This document shows, piece by piece, positions 1-10,665 of a stretch of DNA of 64,000 nucleotides (within the stretch, counting starts at the first letter, position 1; every line of letters starts with the position of its first letter). The stretch lies in assembly GCF_030123325.1 (NCBI RefSeq), contig NZ_CP126106.1, forward strand, positions 100,001 through 164,000, given 5' to 3'. The translations under genes and the position numbers were made by a program. The notes beneath the pieces are model-generated. The model was given only the letters and a program-made list of their open reading frames with translations. It had not been told where the DNA came from and made no database searches. The DNA comes from Peribacillus simplex (lineage in GTDB: Bacteria > Bacillota > Bacilli > Bacillales > DSM-1321).

Positions 1-1424
<1,424 letters not shown>

Positions 1425-1490
1425 AACGCTTTTTAAAAAATGAAATACCTTCTTATTATCTAGTTTTGAAGGAACAACGTTCCTTACATG

Positions 1491-1606
<116 letters not shown>

Positions 1607-1612
1607 CATTTA

Positions 1613-1642
1613 AAAAGATCAGCCATCCGGCTGGTCTTTTTT
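1613..1642 (+). terminator. rrn operon intrinsic terminator
   Basis: The stem AAAGATCAGCC / GGCTGGTCTTT encloses the loop ATCC and is followed by a run of T. It sits a few bases after 5S and should end rRNA transcription before the ctsR operon. Confidence 0.9.
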
Positions 1643-1780
1643 GTTGTTTGTAATTTAAAAAAGGTTTTTTACTTTAAGGGACAGCATAGGGCTGGCCTTA
1701 TTTGAATTGTTTACAATATCATGAGGGGGAATTGGGCAGGATTTAAGTGGTGAAACCTTAAGAGAGAAGAAAAATATCAG

Positions 1781-1806
1781 GTTTTGCATTTATCTTTTTA
1801 GGGTAT
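1781..1806 (+). promoter_or_regulatory. candidate SigB-type promoter of the ctsR operon
   Basis: GTTTTG (1781-1786), a 14-nt spacer and GGGTAT (1801-1806) match the general-stress sigma B pattern (GTTT, 12-15 nt, GGGWAW). In B. subtilis the clpC operon is known to have a sigma B promoter upstream of its sigma A promoter, and the order is the same here. The rest of 1643-1900 is AT-rich and I see nothing else in it. Confidence 0.6.
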
Positions 1807-1900
1807 TAATGTAAGATATTTAAACTTTAATGTTCAATGGGGTATGTAACTACATATAATTTGGAGAAAATGGATAATACAGAAAGAAAGTGCGTTTAAG

Positions 1901-1928
1901 TTGCAAAATGCATTATTCCTTGTATAAT
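1901..1928 (+). promoter_or_regulatory. SigA promoter of the ctsR operon
   Basis: The -35 TTGCAA (1901-1906) and -10 TATAAT (1923-1928) are separated by 16 nt. The CtsR operator begins 3 nt after the -10 box, so bound CtsR would block initiation. Confidence 0.75.
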
Positions 1929-1931
1929 AAT

Positions 1932-1948
1932 AGTCAAATATAGTCAAA
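1932..1948 (+). promoter_or_regulatory. CtsR operator (tandem heptad)
   Basis: AGTCAAATATAGTCAAA is a tandem heptad repeat AGTCAAA-TAT-AGTCAAA that fits the known CtsR consensus (RGTCAAA NAN RGTCAAA). It lies between the -10 box and the ctsR start, consistent with autorepression of the whole class III heat-shock operon. Confidence 0.93.
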
Positions 1949-1968
1949 GTCAGAATGGAGGAGGCTGA

Positions 1969-2430
1969 GTGAGAAACATATCTGATGTTATCGAAACTTA
2001 TTTGAAGCAAGTACTTGAAATAAGTCAAAAAGATATCTTGGAGATTAAAAGAAGTGAAATAGCAGATAAATTTCAGTGTGTTCCTTCTCAAATCAATTAC
2101 GTAATCAATACCAGGTTTACCATCGAGAGAGGTTATGTTGTAGAGAGTAAGCGTGGAGGCGGCGGTTATATACGCATCATGAAAGTCGAATCGCAGGATT
2201 CCGTGCAACTTATCAACCAATTATTATCGCTTATTGGTTCAAGGGTAACCCAATCGATGGCTGAAGGAGTAATTTCAAGGCTGATGAATGAAGACGTCAT
2301 TAATGAAAGAGAAGCAAAGATTATGATGAGCGTCATAGATAGATCGGTGATTTATATCGACCTACCTGACCGCGATGAGCTTAGGGCAAGAATTTTAACT
2401 GCGATGCTTACGACTTTAAAATATAAATGA
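1969..2430 (+). CDS. ctsR: transcriptional repressor CtsR
   Basis: CtsR represses protein-quality-control genes such as clpC, clpP and clpE until heat or arginine phosphorylation inactivates it. The 153-residue length fits the family. A winged helix-turn-helix occupies roughly residues 20-70, with the glycine-rich wing RGGGGY at about 63-68 that senses temperature and contacts DNA. The C-terminal half carries DRSVIYIDLPDRDELRAR, typical of the dimerisation and McsB-contact domain. The start is GTG with an upstream GGAGG. It is the first gene of the operon, 21 nt before mcsA, and an operator for it lies directly upstream. Confidence 0.97.
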   Translation: MRNISDVIETYLKQVLEISQKDILEIKRSEIADKFQCVPSQINYVINTRFTIERGYVVESKRGGGGYIRIMKVESQDSVQLINQLLSLIGSRVTQSMAEGVISRLMNEDVINEREAKIMMSVIDRSVIYIDLPDRDELRARILTAMLTTLKYK

Positions 2431-2451
2431 AACTGGCAGAGGTGATGAACG

Positions 2452-3003
2452 TTGATTTGCCAAGAATGTCATCAAAGGCCTGCTACCCTGCACTTCACCA
2501 AAATCATCAATGGAAAAAAGACTGAAGTCATGATTTGTGAGAAATGTGCTCAGGAAAAAGGTGAAATGTTCATGGATGCAGGAGGACCTGGTTTTTCAAT
2601 AAATAATTTATTAGCAGGATTGTTGAATATGGAGTCGAATATTCAACAGACAAAGGCAAATGCATTTCCCAAAACGGAAGAGAGGCGTTGCCCGCATTGT
2701 CATCGATCTTATAAAGAATTTGTCCATATTGGTAAGTTTGGCTGTGCCGATTGTTATAAAACGTTCAATGAACAGTTAAATCCCATTTTAAAGAGGGTTC
2801 ATAGCGGCAATACAGCACATATAGGGAAAATTCCAAAAAGGATCGGTGGCACCATATATCTTCGAAAGCAAATTTTGGATTTAAAAGAAGTTTTAAAGGC
2901 CCACATTGATCAAGAGGAGTTTGAGAAAGCGGCAGAGGTAAGAGATAAGGTTCGTTCCCTTGAAAAAAGGTATGAAGCGCAAGAGGGAGGCGAGGAATTA
3001 TGA
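2452..3003 (+). CDS. mcsA: McsA, zinc-binding activator of the McsB protein arginine kinase
   Basis: McsA binds and activates McsB and helps control CtsR and ClpC; it is also linked to metal stress. The 183-residue product has CxxC zinc motifs at Cys3/Cys6, Cys29/Cys32 and two more pairs in the region of about 78-102, then a C-terminal UVR-type coiled-coil segment (about 140-176) with HIDQEEFEKAAEVRDKVR, resembling the M domain of ClpC. The TTG start (MICQEC) is supported by family alignment and an AGAGGTG ribosome-binding site. Its stop overlaps the mcsB start as ATGA, indicating translational coupling. Confidence 0.96.
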   Translation: MICQECHQRPATLHFTKIINGKKTEVMICEKCAQEKGEMFMDAGGPGFSINNLLAGLLNMESNIQQTKANAFPKTEERRCPHCHRSYKEFVHIGKFGCADCYKTFNEQLNPILKRVHSGNTAHIGKIPKRIGGTIYLRKQILDLKEVLKAHIDQEEFEKAAEVRDKVRSLEKRYEAQEGGEEL

Positions 3004-4076
3004 GCTTGGAAAAGTTTGTAGAAAACGCCTTGAGTTCCTGGATGAGTGCCGAAGGGCCGGAAATCGATATCGTATTGAGTTCGCGGATTCGGCTGGCCAG
3101 GAATTTTAAAGACTTTACCTTCCCAACCTCCTTTTCTAACGAAGAAGCTATAGAAATCATTGAATTGGTCAAAAAAAGAATCGAAGAAGAAGTAACCCCA
3201 GAGATTGGAAAGCTGGAACTTTTAGAGATTGACCAATTGCAGCCACTGGAAAAGCGCGTTCTCGTTGAAAAACATTTAATCAGTCCCCATTTAGTTGAAG
3301 ATTCAGCGAAAAGCGCATGTCTCCTTTCGGAAAATGAAGAAATAAGCATCATGATAAACGAAGAGGATCATCTCCGTATTCAATGCTTAATGTCGGGGTT
3401 GCAGCTAAAGGAAACCTTAAAGATTGCAAATGTTCTTGACGATTGGATTGAAGAATCCATAGACTATGCATATGATGAGGAAAGAGGATACCTGACTAGT
3501 TGTCCGACTAATGTGGGAACAGGGTTGAGAGCTTCAGTCATGATGCATCTGCCGGGCCTTGTCCTTACACAGCAGATGAATAATATCATACCAGCTATCA
3601 ACCAATTGGGGTTGGTGGTTCGCGGGATTTATGGAGAGGGCAGTCAAGCCTTGGGGAATATTTTTCAAATCTCCAATCAGATTACTCTTGGAAAGTCGGA
3701 AAGGGATATCGTTGAAGATCTAACAAGTGTAGTGCAACAAATCATAGCCCAGGAACGGTCAGCGAGGGATGCATTAGCGAGGACTTCACACATACAATTA
3801 GAAGATAGAATTTTCCGTTCATATGGGATTTTGTCCAATGCCCGCATCATCGAGACCAAGGAAGCAGCTACCTGTATCTCAGATGTTAGATTAGGGATAG
3901 ATCTTGGGTATATAAAGAATATTTCTAAAAGCATTCTAAATGAGTTGATGATTTTGACGCAGCCGGGATTTTTACAAAAGTACGCAGGTGGTCCTTTAAG
4001 ACCCCATGAAAGGGATATCCGTAGAGCAGCACTCATCCGGGAACGCTTGAATTTCACGGAATCTTCCTCCTCATAG
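3000..4076 (+). CDS. mcsB: McsB protein arginine kinase
   Basis: McsB phosphorylates arginine residues on CtsR and on aggregated proteins, marking them for ClpCP degradation. The 358-residue protein has the phosphagen-kinase fold: the nucleotide-binding motif SSRIRLARN near residue 27, and SCPTNVGTGLR with Cys168 at the position of the catalytic cysteine of guanidino kinases. The C-terminal RDIRRA motif (about 338-343) matches the RDxxRA phosphoarginine-binding site known to activate McsB allosterically. It overlaps mcsA by 4 nt and is followed by clpC after 130 nt. Confidence 0.97.
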   Translation: MSLEKFVENALSSWMSAEGPEIDIVLSSRIRLARNFKDFTFPTSFSNEEAIEIIELVKKRIEEEVTPEIGKLELLEIDQLQPLEKRVLVEKHLISPHLVEDSAKSACLLSENEEISIMINEEDHLRIQCLMSGLQLKETLKIANVLDDWIEESIDYAYDEERGYLTSCPTNVGTGLRASVMMHLPGLVLTQQMNNIIPAINQLGLVVRGIYGEGSQALGNIFQISNQITLGKSERDIVEDLTSVVQQIIAQERSARDALARTSHIQLEDRIFRSYGILSNARIIETKEAATCISDVRLGIDLGYIKNISKSILNELMILTQPGFLQKYAGGPLRPHERDIRRAALIRERLNFTESSSS

Positions 4077-4206
4077 AGGTCATTGCCTCTTTAGGGAGTA
4101 GCAAATTTCATGTAATAGATATGGAGCAAGAAGAAGCTTCTGCCATAACTTTAGAGAATTGCCAGCAACTTTATTCAAAACGAAAATTCTTAAGGAGGAA
4201 TTCCCT

Positions 4207-6648
4207 ATGATGTTTGGTCGTTTTACTGAAAGAGCCCAGAAAGTATTAGCATTAGCCCAAGAAGAGGCAATCCGTTTAGGTCACAATAATATTGGAACGG
4301 AACATATTCTGCTGGGCCTTGTCCGAGAAGGTGATGGTATTGCAGCCAAAGCATTATTTGCTCTTGGATTGGGTCCGGATAAGATTCAGAAAGAAGTGGA
4401 AAATCTAATTGGCCGTGGACAGGATACGGCTCAAACGATACATTATACCCCAAGAGCCAAGAAAGTCATTGAGCTTTCCATGGATGAGGCAAGAAAATTA
4501 GGTCACTCATATGTTGGGACAGAGCATGTTCTTCTAGGTCTTATCCGAGAAGGTGAAGGTGTAGCTGCCCGCGTATTGAATAATTTGGGTGTAAGTTTAA
4601 ATAAAGCTCGGCAACAAGTATTACAACTTCTGGGAAGCAATGAATCAGGTGGTCATCAAGGTTCAGCCGCTTCAAATGCAAGCACGCCTACACTGGATGG
4701 CCTTGCACGTGATTTAACGGCGATTGCCAGGGAAGGAAGTTTGGATCCCGTTATCGGAAGAAGTAAGGAAATACAGCGTGTCATCGAGGTATTAAGCCGT
4801 CGTACAAAAAATAACCCAGTATTGATCGGTGAACCTGGGGTTGGTAAAACAGCCATTGCTGAAGGGCTTGCCCAACAGATCATCAATAATGAGGTACCTG
4901 AAATTTTACGTGATAAACGCGTAATGACACTAGATATGGGTACTGTTGTGGCTGGCACTAAATACCGGGGTGAATTTGAGGACCGGTTGAAGAAAGTTAT
5001 GGATGAAATACGTCAGGCGGGTAATATCATCCTATTCATCGATGAATTGCATACATTGATTGGTGCTGGTGGTGCAGAAGGTGCCATTGATGCCTCCAAT
5101 ATCCTTAAACCATCATTGGCGCGAGGTGAATTACAATGTATCGGTGCCACGACTTTGGATGAGTACCGGAAGTATATTGAAAAGGATGCTGCGCTTGAAC
5201 GTCGTTTCCAGCCAATCCAAGTCGATGAGCCGACAATCGAGGAATCCATCCAAATTCTCAAGGGGCTGCGTGACCGTTATGAGGCACATCACCGCGTATC
5301 GATTACTGACGAAGCGATTGATGCCGCAGTCAAATTATCCGACCGTTATATTTCCGATCGCTTTTTACCGGATAAGGCGATTGACTTGATTGATGAAGCT
5401 GGTTCCAAGGTTAGGCTGCGTTCATACACAACGCCACCTAACTTAAAAGAACTTGAAGTGAAGCTGGATGATGTTCGTAAGGAAAAGGATGCTTCCGTTC
5501 AGAGTCAGGAATTTGAAAAAGCTGCTTCGCTTCGCGATACAGAACAACGCTTAAGAGAACAATTGGAAGAAACGAAAAAAACTTGGAAAGAAAAACAAGG
5601 GCAGGAGAACAGTGAAGTGACTGTGGATGACATTGCACACGTCGTATCCAGTTGGACGGGAGTTCCAGTCACTAAATTGGCGCAAACAGAGTCAGACAAA
5701 CTGCTTAATATGGAGTCAATCCTCCATGATCGTGTAATTGGGCAGGAAGAGGCTGTCATTGCGGTTTCTAAAGCGGTAAGACGTGCAAGGGCAGGTTTGA
5801 AAGATCCTAAACGTCCAATTGGCTCATTCATTTTCTTGGGACCTACAGGGGTCGGTAAAACCGAGCTTGCCCGTGCTTTAGCTGAATCCATTTTTGGTGA
5901 TGAAGATGCCATGATCCGCATCGATATGTCCGAATATATGGAGAAACATTCGACTTCACGTCTTGTTGGATCCCCTCCAGGATATGTTGGATACGAAGAA
6001 GGCGGTCAGTTAACGGAAAAAGTGCGGAGGAAACCATATTCCGTCGTTCTGCTTGATGAAATTGAAAAGGCGCATCCGGATGTCTTCAATATTCTTCTTC
6101 AAGTATTGGAAGACGGAAGACTGACAGATTCCAAGGGACGTACTGTCGATTTCAGGAATACCATCCTGATTATGACGTCGAATGTAGGGGCGTCGGCCTT
6201 GAAAACTGATAAGTATGTCGGCTTTAACATCCAAGATACTGGCCAGGACTATAAAAATATGAAAGGGAAAGTGATGGAAGAACTCAAACGTGCATTCCGT
6301 CCGGAATTCCTGAATCGTATTGATGAAACTATCGTGTTCCACTCTTTAGAGAAGGATCATTTGAAACAAATCGTTACATTAATGTCAAATCAGCTTACTT
6401 CCCGTTTGAAAGAACAGGAGATATACTTGGAGCTGACAGATGCGGCTAGAGAAAAAATTGCTACTGAAGGTTTTGATCCCGAATATGGGGCACGGCCAAT
6501 CCGCAGGGCACTTCAGAAGCATGTAGAAGATTATCTATCCGAAGAGTTGCTTAAGGGCAACGTGAAAAAAGGGCAAACGGTCGTAATGGATGTCGTGAAT
6601 AATGAGTTTGCAATCCGACAAGGCGAGCCTGTTAATGTAAGTGAATAA
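4207..6648 (+). CDS. clpC: ATP-dependent Clp protease ATPase subunit ClpC
   Basis: ClpC is a hexameric AAA+ unfoldase that works with ClpP and the adaptors MecA and McsB. The 813-residue product has two N-terminal Clp repeats (about 1-150), a first AAA+ module with Walker A GEPGVGKT near 209, a coiled-coil M domain (about 410-480, with the QEFEKAASLRD motif shared with McsA), and a second AAA+ module with Walker A GPTGVGKT near 545 and Walker B VVLLDE. I chose ATG 4207 (MMFGRFTERAQ) because an AAGGAGGAATT site precedes it and it matches family N-termini; an in-frame ATG at 4159 lacks this. A terminator follows. Confidence 0.97.
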   Translation: MMFGRFTERAQKVLALAQEEAIRLGHNNIGTEHILLGLVREGDGIAAKALFALGLGPDKIQKEVENLIGRGQDTAQTIHYTPRAKKVIELSMDEARKLGHSYVGTEHVLLGLIREGEGVAARVLNNLGVSLNKARQQVLQLLGSNESGGHQGSAASNASTPTLDGLARDLTAIAREGSLDPVIGRSKEIQRVIEVLSRRTKNNPVLIGEPGVGKTAIAEGLAQQIINNEVPEILRDKRVMTLDMGTVVAGTKYRGEFEDRLKKVMDEIRQAGNIILFIDELHTLIGAGGAEGAIDASNILKPSLARGELQCIGATTLDEYRKYIEKDAALERRFQPIQVDEPTIEESIQILKGLRDRYEAHHRVSITDEAIDAAVKLSDRYISDRFLPDKAIDLIDEAGSKVRLRSYTTPPNLKELEVKLDDVRKEKDASVQSQEFEKAASLRDTEQRLREQLEETKKTWKEKQGQENSEVTVDDIAHVVSSWTGVPVTKLAQTESDKLLNMESILHDRVIGQEEAVIAVSKAVRRARAGLKDPKRPIGSFIFLGPTGVGKTELARALAESIFGDEDAMIRIDMSEYMEKHSTSRLVGSPPGYVGYEEGGQLTEKVRRKPYSVVLLDEIEKAHPDVFNILLQVLEDGRLTDSKGRTVDFRNTILIMTSNVGASALKTDKYVGFNIQDTGQDYKNMKGKVMEELKRAFRPEFLNRIDETIVFHSLEKDHLKQIVTLMSNQLTSRLKEQEIYLELTDAAREKIATEGFDPEYGARPIRRALQKHVEDYLSEELLKGNVKKGQTVVMDVVNNEFAIRQGEPVNVSE

Positions 6649-6664
6649 CCTGATCCTAAACTTC

Positions 6665-6706
6665 GAGGTACACGCAGATTCTTTTGCAGTGTACCTCTGT
6701 TTTTTA
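6665..6706 (+). terminator. ctsR operon terminator
   Basis: The perfect 9-bp stem GAGGTACAC / GTGTACCTC is followed by TGTTTTTT, 16 nt after the clpC stop. It separates the stress operon from radA. Confidence 0.9.
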
Positions 6707-6856
6707 TCTATAGGTAGATTTGAGTATAATAAATGGGACAAGCAGAGTGCAGAATGAATATTTTTTTAAAAAAACTTAGCCTTAAGAAGGTTTAAATAAA
6801 ACCGAGGTATAATATCCTTAATATAGATATTTTTTCCAAAGGAAAAGGAGTAATTT

Positions 6857-8245
6857 ATGGCTGTAAAGAAGAAAACAAAATTTATGTGTCAGTCTTGTGG
6901 ATATGAGTCCCCGAAATGGATGGGGAAATGCCCAGGATGCGGCGAATGGAATAAAATGGTCGAGGAAACCGAGATCGTTAAACCAGCCAGAAAAGGGGCT
7001 TTTACCAATTCAGAGGTTAGAGGTTCAGGGGAACGGGAGAAGGCAGCGCCCATAACGACTATTCAATCAGAAAAAGAACCCCGGATTAAGACGGATTTAA
7101 TGGAATTGAATCGTGCTCTTGGGGGCGGGATCGTACAGGGATCACTTGTATTGATCGGTGGGGACCCTGGTATCGGTAAGTCCACCCTGCTTTTACAGGT
7201 ATCATCCCAATTGGCGCATAAACAGAAAAAAGTGCTTTATATTTCAGGTGAAGAATCAGTCAAGCAGACCAAATTGAGAGCGGATCGGCTTGGGACCATG
7301 TCGGAAAATCTATTCGTTTATGCTGAAACCGATATGGATTATATCCAACAGGCAATTACGGATGTAAAACCGGATTTGGTCATTATTGACTCCATTCAAA
7401 CGGTATACCATTCGGAGGTTACATCTGCCCCGGGAAGCGTTTCACAAGTGAGGGAGTGCACAGCCTCACTCATGCGCATTGCTAAAACGAACGGAATCGC
7501 GATTTTTATCGTCGGCCACGTTACAAAGGAAGGGGCCATCGCGGGGCCGCGGCTGCTTGAGCACATGGTTGACACTGTATTATATTTTGAAGGTGAAAGA
7601 CACCATACATATCGAATTATACGTGCGGTTAAAAATCGCTTTGGTTCGACGAATGAGATGGGCATTTTTGAAATGAAAGAACATGGATTGGAAGAGGTCG
7701 CGAATCCATCGGAAATTTTCCTTGAAGAACGGTCGCAAGGAGCCTCGGGTTCCACAGTCGTCGCATCCATGGAGGGCACAAGGCCGGTGCTAGTTGAAAT
7801 TCAAGCATTGATTTCACCTACGAGTTTTGGCAATCCGCGGCGAATGGCCACGGGAATCGACCACAATCGGGTTTCGCTTTTAATGGCTGTTCTGGAAAAG
7901 AGAGTGGGCTTGCTGCTCCAAAACCAAGATGCGTATTTAAAGGTTGCTGGTGGTGTCAAGCTGGATGAACCTGCAATTGACCTCGCTGTCGCAATAAGCA
8001 TTGCTTCAAGCTTCCGTGATAAACCAACAAACCCTGCCGATTGCATCATTGGTGAAGTGGGGCTGACTGGTGAGGTAAGAAGGGTGTCAAGAATTGAACA
8101 AAGGGTGCAGGAAGCCGCAAAATTAGGGTTTGAGCGGGTTATCATACCGGCTAATAATATAGGGGGATGGACCGCGCCGAAGGGTATTAAGATCGTGGGT
8201 GTTTCATCGGTTTCGGAGGCTCTTAAACAATCGTTAGGGGGTTAA
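6857..8245 (+). CDS. radA: DNA repair protein RadA (Sms)
   Basis: RadA is a RecA-like, DnaB-like branch-migration helicase acting in recombination and transformation. The 462-residue protein starts with a four-cysteine zinc finger (Cys11, Cys14, Cys25, Cys28), then a RecA-type ATPase core with Walker A GGDPGIGKST near 101, the RadA-specific KNRFG motif near 258, and a C-terminal Lon-protease-like domain. The ATG has an AAAGGAG site 7 nt upstream. The gene is 2 nt from disA. A TATAAT box lies at about 6810, so it may have its own promoter. Confidence 0.97.
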   Translation: MAVKKKTKFMCQSCGYESPKWMGKCPGCGEWNKMVEETEIVKPARKGAFTNSEVRGSGEREKAAPITTIQSEKEPRIKTDLMELNRALGGGIVQGSLVLIGGDPGIGKSTLLLQVSSQLAHKQKKVLYISGEESVKQTKLRADRLGTMSENLFVYAETDMDYIQQAITDVKPDLVIIDSIQTVYHSEVTSAPGSVSQVRECTASLMRIAKTNGIAIFIVGHVTKEGAIAGPRLLEHMVDTVLYFEGERHHTYRIIRAVKNRFGSTNEMGIFEMKEHGLEEVANPSEIFLEERSQGASGSTVVASMEGTRPVLVEIQALISPTSFGNPRRMATGIDHNRVSLLMAVLEKRVGLLLQNQDAYLKVAGGVKLDEPAIDLAVAISIASSFRDKPTNPADCIIGEVGLTGEVRRVSRIEQRVQEAAKLGFERVIIPANNIGGWTAPKGIKIVGVSSVSEALKQSLGG

Positions 8246-8247
8246 GT

Positions 8248-9321
8248 ATGACAGATAAAAAAGGGTATGAGAAAACAAAATTGGAAATTCTGCAAATTGT
8301 AGCTCCAGGTACCCCGCTTAGGGAGGGGATTGAAAATGTCCTGAGGGCAAACACAGGTGGTTTGATAGTGGTCGGATATAATGAGAAGGTGCGAGTGATC
8401 GTGGATGGCGGTTTCGAAATCAACTGCAGCTGTACCCCCAGCACATTATATGAGTTGGCAAAGATGGATGGGGCCATCATTTTAAATGAAACAGCCGATA
8501 AGATCATTTTCGCAAATGCCCAGCTAGTGCCGGATAACAGTACACCTTCCACTGAAACGGGAATGCGGCATAGGACAGCGGAACGTGTTGCAAGGGAGAC
8601 CAAGTCGTTGGTCGTCGCAATCTCACAACGTCGGAATGTCATCACATTATATCAAGGCAACTTCCGATATGCCCTTAAAGATATAGGAGTCATACTTGCC
8701 AAGGCTAATTTAGCCATCCAGACCTTGGAAAAATACAAGGTGGTCCTGCAGCAGAGCATATCGGTTTTAGGAGCGCTCGAGTTTGAGGAAATCGTGACCT
8801 ATGCCGACCTTTTGCAGGTATTTCACCGATATGTAATGGTGCTCAGAATCAAGGCGGAGCTATTAACGTACCTTAATGAGCTTGGTACGGAAGGAAGATT
8901 GATCCGTTTGCAAATGAATGAAATCCTGGCAGATATTGAAACGGAAGGAAAATGGCTTATCAAGGATTATACCTCCAGTAATGATGAAAATCCTGAGGAA
9001 ATCATTTTTAGGCTTCAAGAGTTGGCCATGCAGGAAAAATTGGATGAAAGCATTCTTCTTAAGGTGCTGGGTTATCATGGATACATACACCTTGATGAGT
9101 CAGTACATCCCCGTGGTTACCGTATTCTTCATAAAATCCCACGCTTGCCGGGTTTGATCATCGAAAATTTAGTGAAACAGTTCGGAAGCTTTAGTGAAGT
9201 CAATAAAGCTACGGTTGAAAACCTTGATGATGTGGAGGGCATAGGCGAAGTCCGGGCCAATAAAATCAAAGAAGGACTCCGGATTTTAAAAAATCAGCTT
9301 GTCACAAATAGAAGGATGTAG
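8248..9321 (+). CDS. disA: diadenylate cyclase DisA (DNA integrity scanning protein)
   Basis: DisA makes cyclic di-AMP from two ATP and reports DNA damage at the start of sporulation. The 357-residue protein has an N-terminal DAC domain with both signature motifs, DGA (about 74-76) and RHRTA (about 107-111), a helical spine, and a C-terminal helix-hairpin-helix DNA-binding domain (LDDVEGIGEVRANKIKEG). The start ATG lies 2 nt after radA, so the two are probably co-transcribed; RadA is a known inhibitor of DisA in B. subtilis. Confidence 0.97.
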   Translation: MTDKKGYEKTKLEILQIVAPGTPLREGIENVLRANTGGLIVVGYNEKVRVIVDGGFEINCSCTPSTLYELAKMDGAIILNETADKIIFANAQLVPDNSTPSTETGMRHRTAERVARETKSLVVAISQRRNVITLYQGNFRYALKDIGVILAKANLAIQTLEKYKVVLQQSISVLGALEFEEIVTYADLLQVFHRYVMVLRIKAELLTYLNELGTEGRLIRLQMNEILADIETEGKWLIKDYTSSNDENPEEIIFRLQELAMQEKLDESILLKVLGYHGYIHLDESVHPRGYRILHKIPRLPGLIIENLVKQFGSFSEVNKATVENLDDVEGIGEVRANKIKEGLRILKNQLVTNRRM

Positions 9322-9546
9322 GTGCGGCTGACCTTTAAAATTCCCCTGAACTAGCTTGAAATTGGTTGGTGTTTATTTTTGACACTCAAAACTCAGGGTG
9401 CTAGGCTAATATTACGAAAAAGAGAAGAAATCATATTTGTAAATCCACTAATTCCTTAAGTGAATTTAACGTATATAATGAAAACGAATTTTCGAAGGTT
9501 TCATTTTATTTTATTGGTCAATAATGAGTAGAAGGAGGTGAAAGGG

Positions 9547-10644
9547 ATGTTAAAACGCATTATACAAGCATGCTTCTTAATAGTCGGCGGAACACTTGGT
9601 ATGTTACTTATTCCAGAATTATTAATTGTTTTACATGCAGATGATATTGCTTTAATAAACAATCCTTATGTAAGTGTACTGTTGGGTGCCATTATCTTTT
9701 ATCTTATAACTTTTTGGGCAGTAGATCATGTGATCTATTTTATGAAGTGGCTGGAGGAACAGCTTGTAAAGATACCGATTACGGATATAATCTTTGGCAG
9801 CGTCGGTCTTTTAGTGGGACTGCTTGCGGCGTTCTTGGTTGGCTCTGCCTTCAGTGCCATCAAGGTTCCTATTCTAAATACAGTGGTTCCCATCATCCTT
9901 ACGCTTTTATTTGGTTATCTTGGTTTTCAGGTGGGCTTTAAAAAGCGTGATGAGCTATTGAGTTTATTCACGAAAAGCAATAAGAAAAAGAACACGGATG
10001 GTGAAGCGAGCGAAGAGGATGAAGAGGGGTATAGCAAGCGGCTGAAAATCCTCGATACAAGCGTCATCATTGATGGCAGAATTGCGGATATTTGTCAGAC
10101 AGGCTTTCTGGAGGGTACCATAGTCATTCCTCAATTCGTATTAAACGAACTGCAGCACATTGCCGATTCATCCGATGCATTGAAAAGGAATCGTGGAAGG
10201 CGTGGTTTGGATATCTTGAATCGGATTCAAAAAGACCTTCCGATTAAAGTGGAGATGTACGAGGGGGATTTTGAAGACATTCAGGAAGTGGACAGTAAAC
10301 TAGTGAAACTTGCCAAAATATCGGGCGGAATGGTCGTTACCAATGATTTCAATTTAAACAAAGTATGCGAGTTTCAAAATGTGGCGGTCCTTAATATCAA
10401 TGACCTTGCCAATGCCGTAAAACCTGTTGTCCTTCCTGGGGAAGAGATGAATGTTCAGGTCATCAAGGATGGGAAAGAGCAGAACCAGGGCATCGCTTAT
10501 TTAGACGATGGCACCATGATCGTTGTCGAGGGTGGCCGTGACCATATCGGGAAACGCATCGATGTACTTGTCACAAGTGTATTGCAAACTTCTGCAGGCC
10601 GTATGATATTCGCTAAACCGAAACTATTAGAAAAAGCATTATAA
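9547..10644 (+). CDS. yacL: YacL family membrane PIN/TRAM-domain protein
   Basis: The role of this family is not settled; the domains suggest a membrane-anchored nuclease or RNA-binding protein. The 365-residue product has about four N-terminal transmembrane helices (1-130), an acidic linker, a PIN nuclease-like domain beginning ILDTSVIIDGRIADI with Asp170 as a likely metal ligand and a later VTNDFN motif, and a C-terminal TRAM domain. I chose ATG 9547 (MLKRII) because AGGAGGTG sits 7 nt upstream; the in-frame GTG at 9538 overlaps that site. A 225-nt gap separates it from disA, with a TATAAT at 9474-9479 but no clear -35. Confidence 0.88.
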   Translation: MLKRIIQACFLIVGGTLGMLLIPELLIVLHADDIALINNPYVSVLLGAIIFYLITFWAVDHVIYFMKWLEEQLVKIPITDIIFGSVGLLVGLLAAFLVGSAFSAIKVPILNTVVPIILTLLFGYLGFQVGFKKRDELLSLFTKSNKKKNTDGEASEEDEEGYSKRLKILDTSVIIDGRIADICQTGFLEGTIVIPQFVLNELQHIADSSDALKRNRGRRGLDILNRIQKDLPIKVEMYEGDFEDIQEVDSKLVKLAKISGGMVVTNDFNLNKVCEFQNVAVLNINDLANAVKPVVLPGEEMNVQVIKDGKEQNQGIAYLDDGTMIVVEGGRDHIGKRIDVLVTSVLQTSAGRMIFAKPKLLEKAL

Positions 10645-10665
10645 AGAAGAGTAGGAGAAACCGTT

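Noticed and set aside
1834..2220. 128-codon reverse-strand frame overlapping ctsR
   Set aside because: It is opposite a well-supported gene, lacks a ribosome-binding site and resembles no family.
9379..9412. TTGACA with a possible -10 upstream of yacL
   Set aside because: The best -10 TAATAT is 22 nt away, too far; the 17-nt position reads TAGGCT, a poor match.
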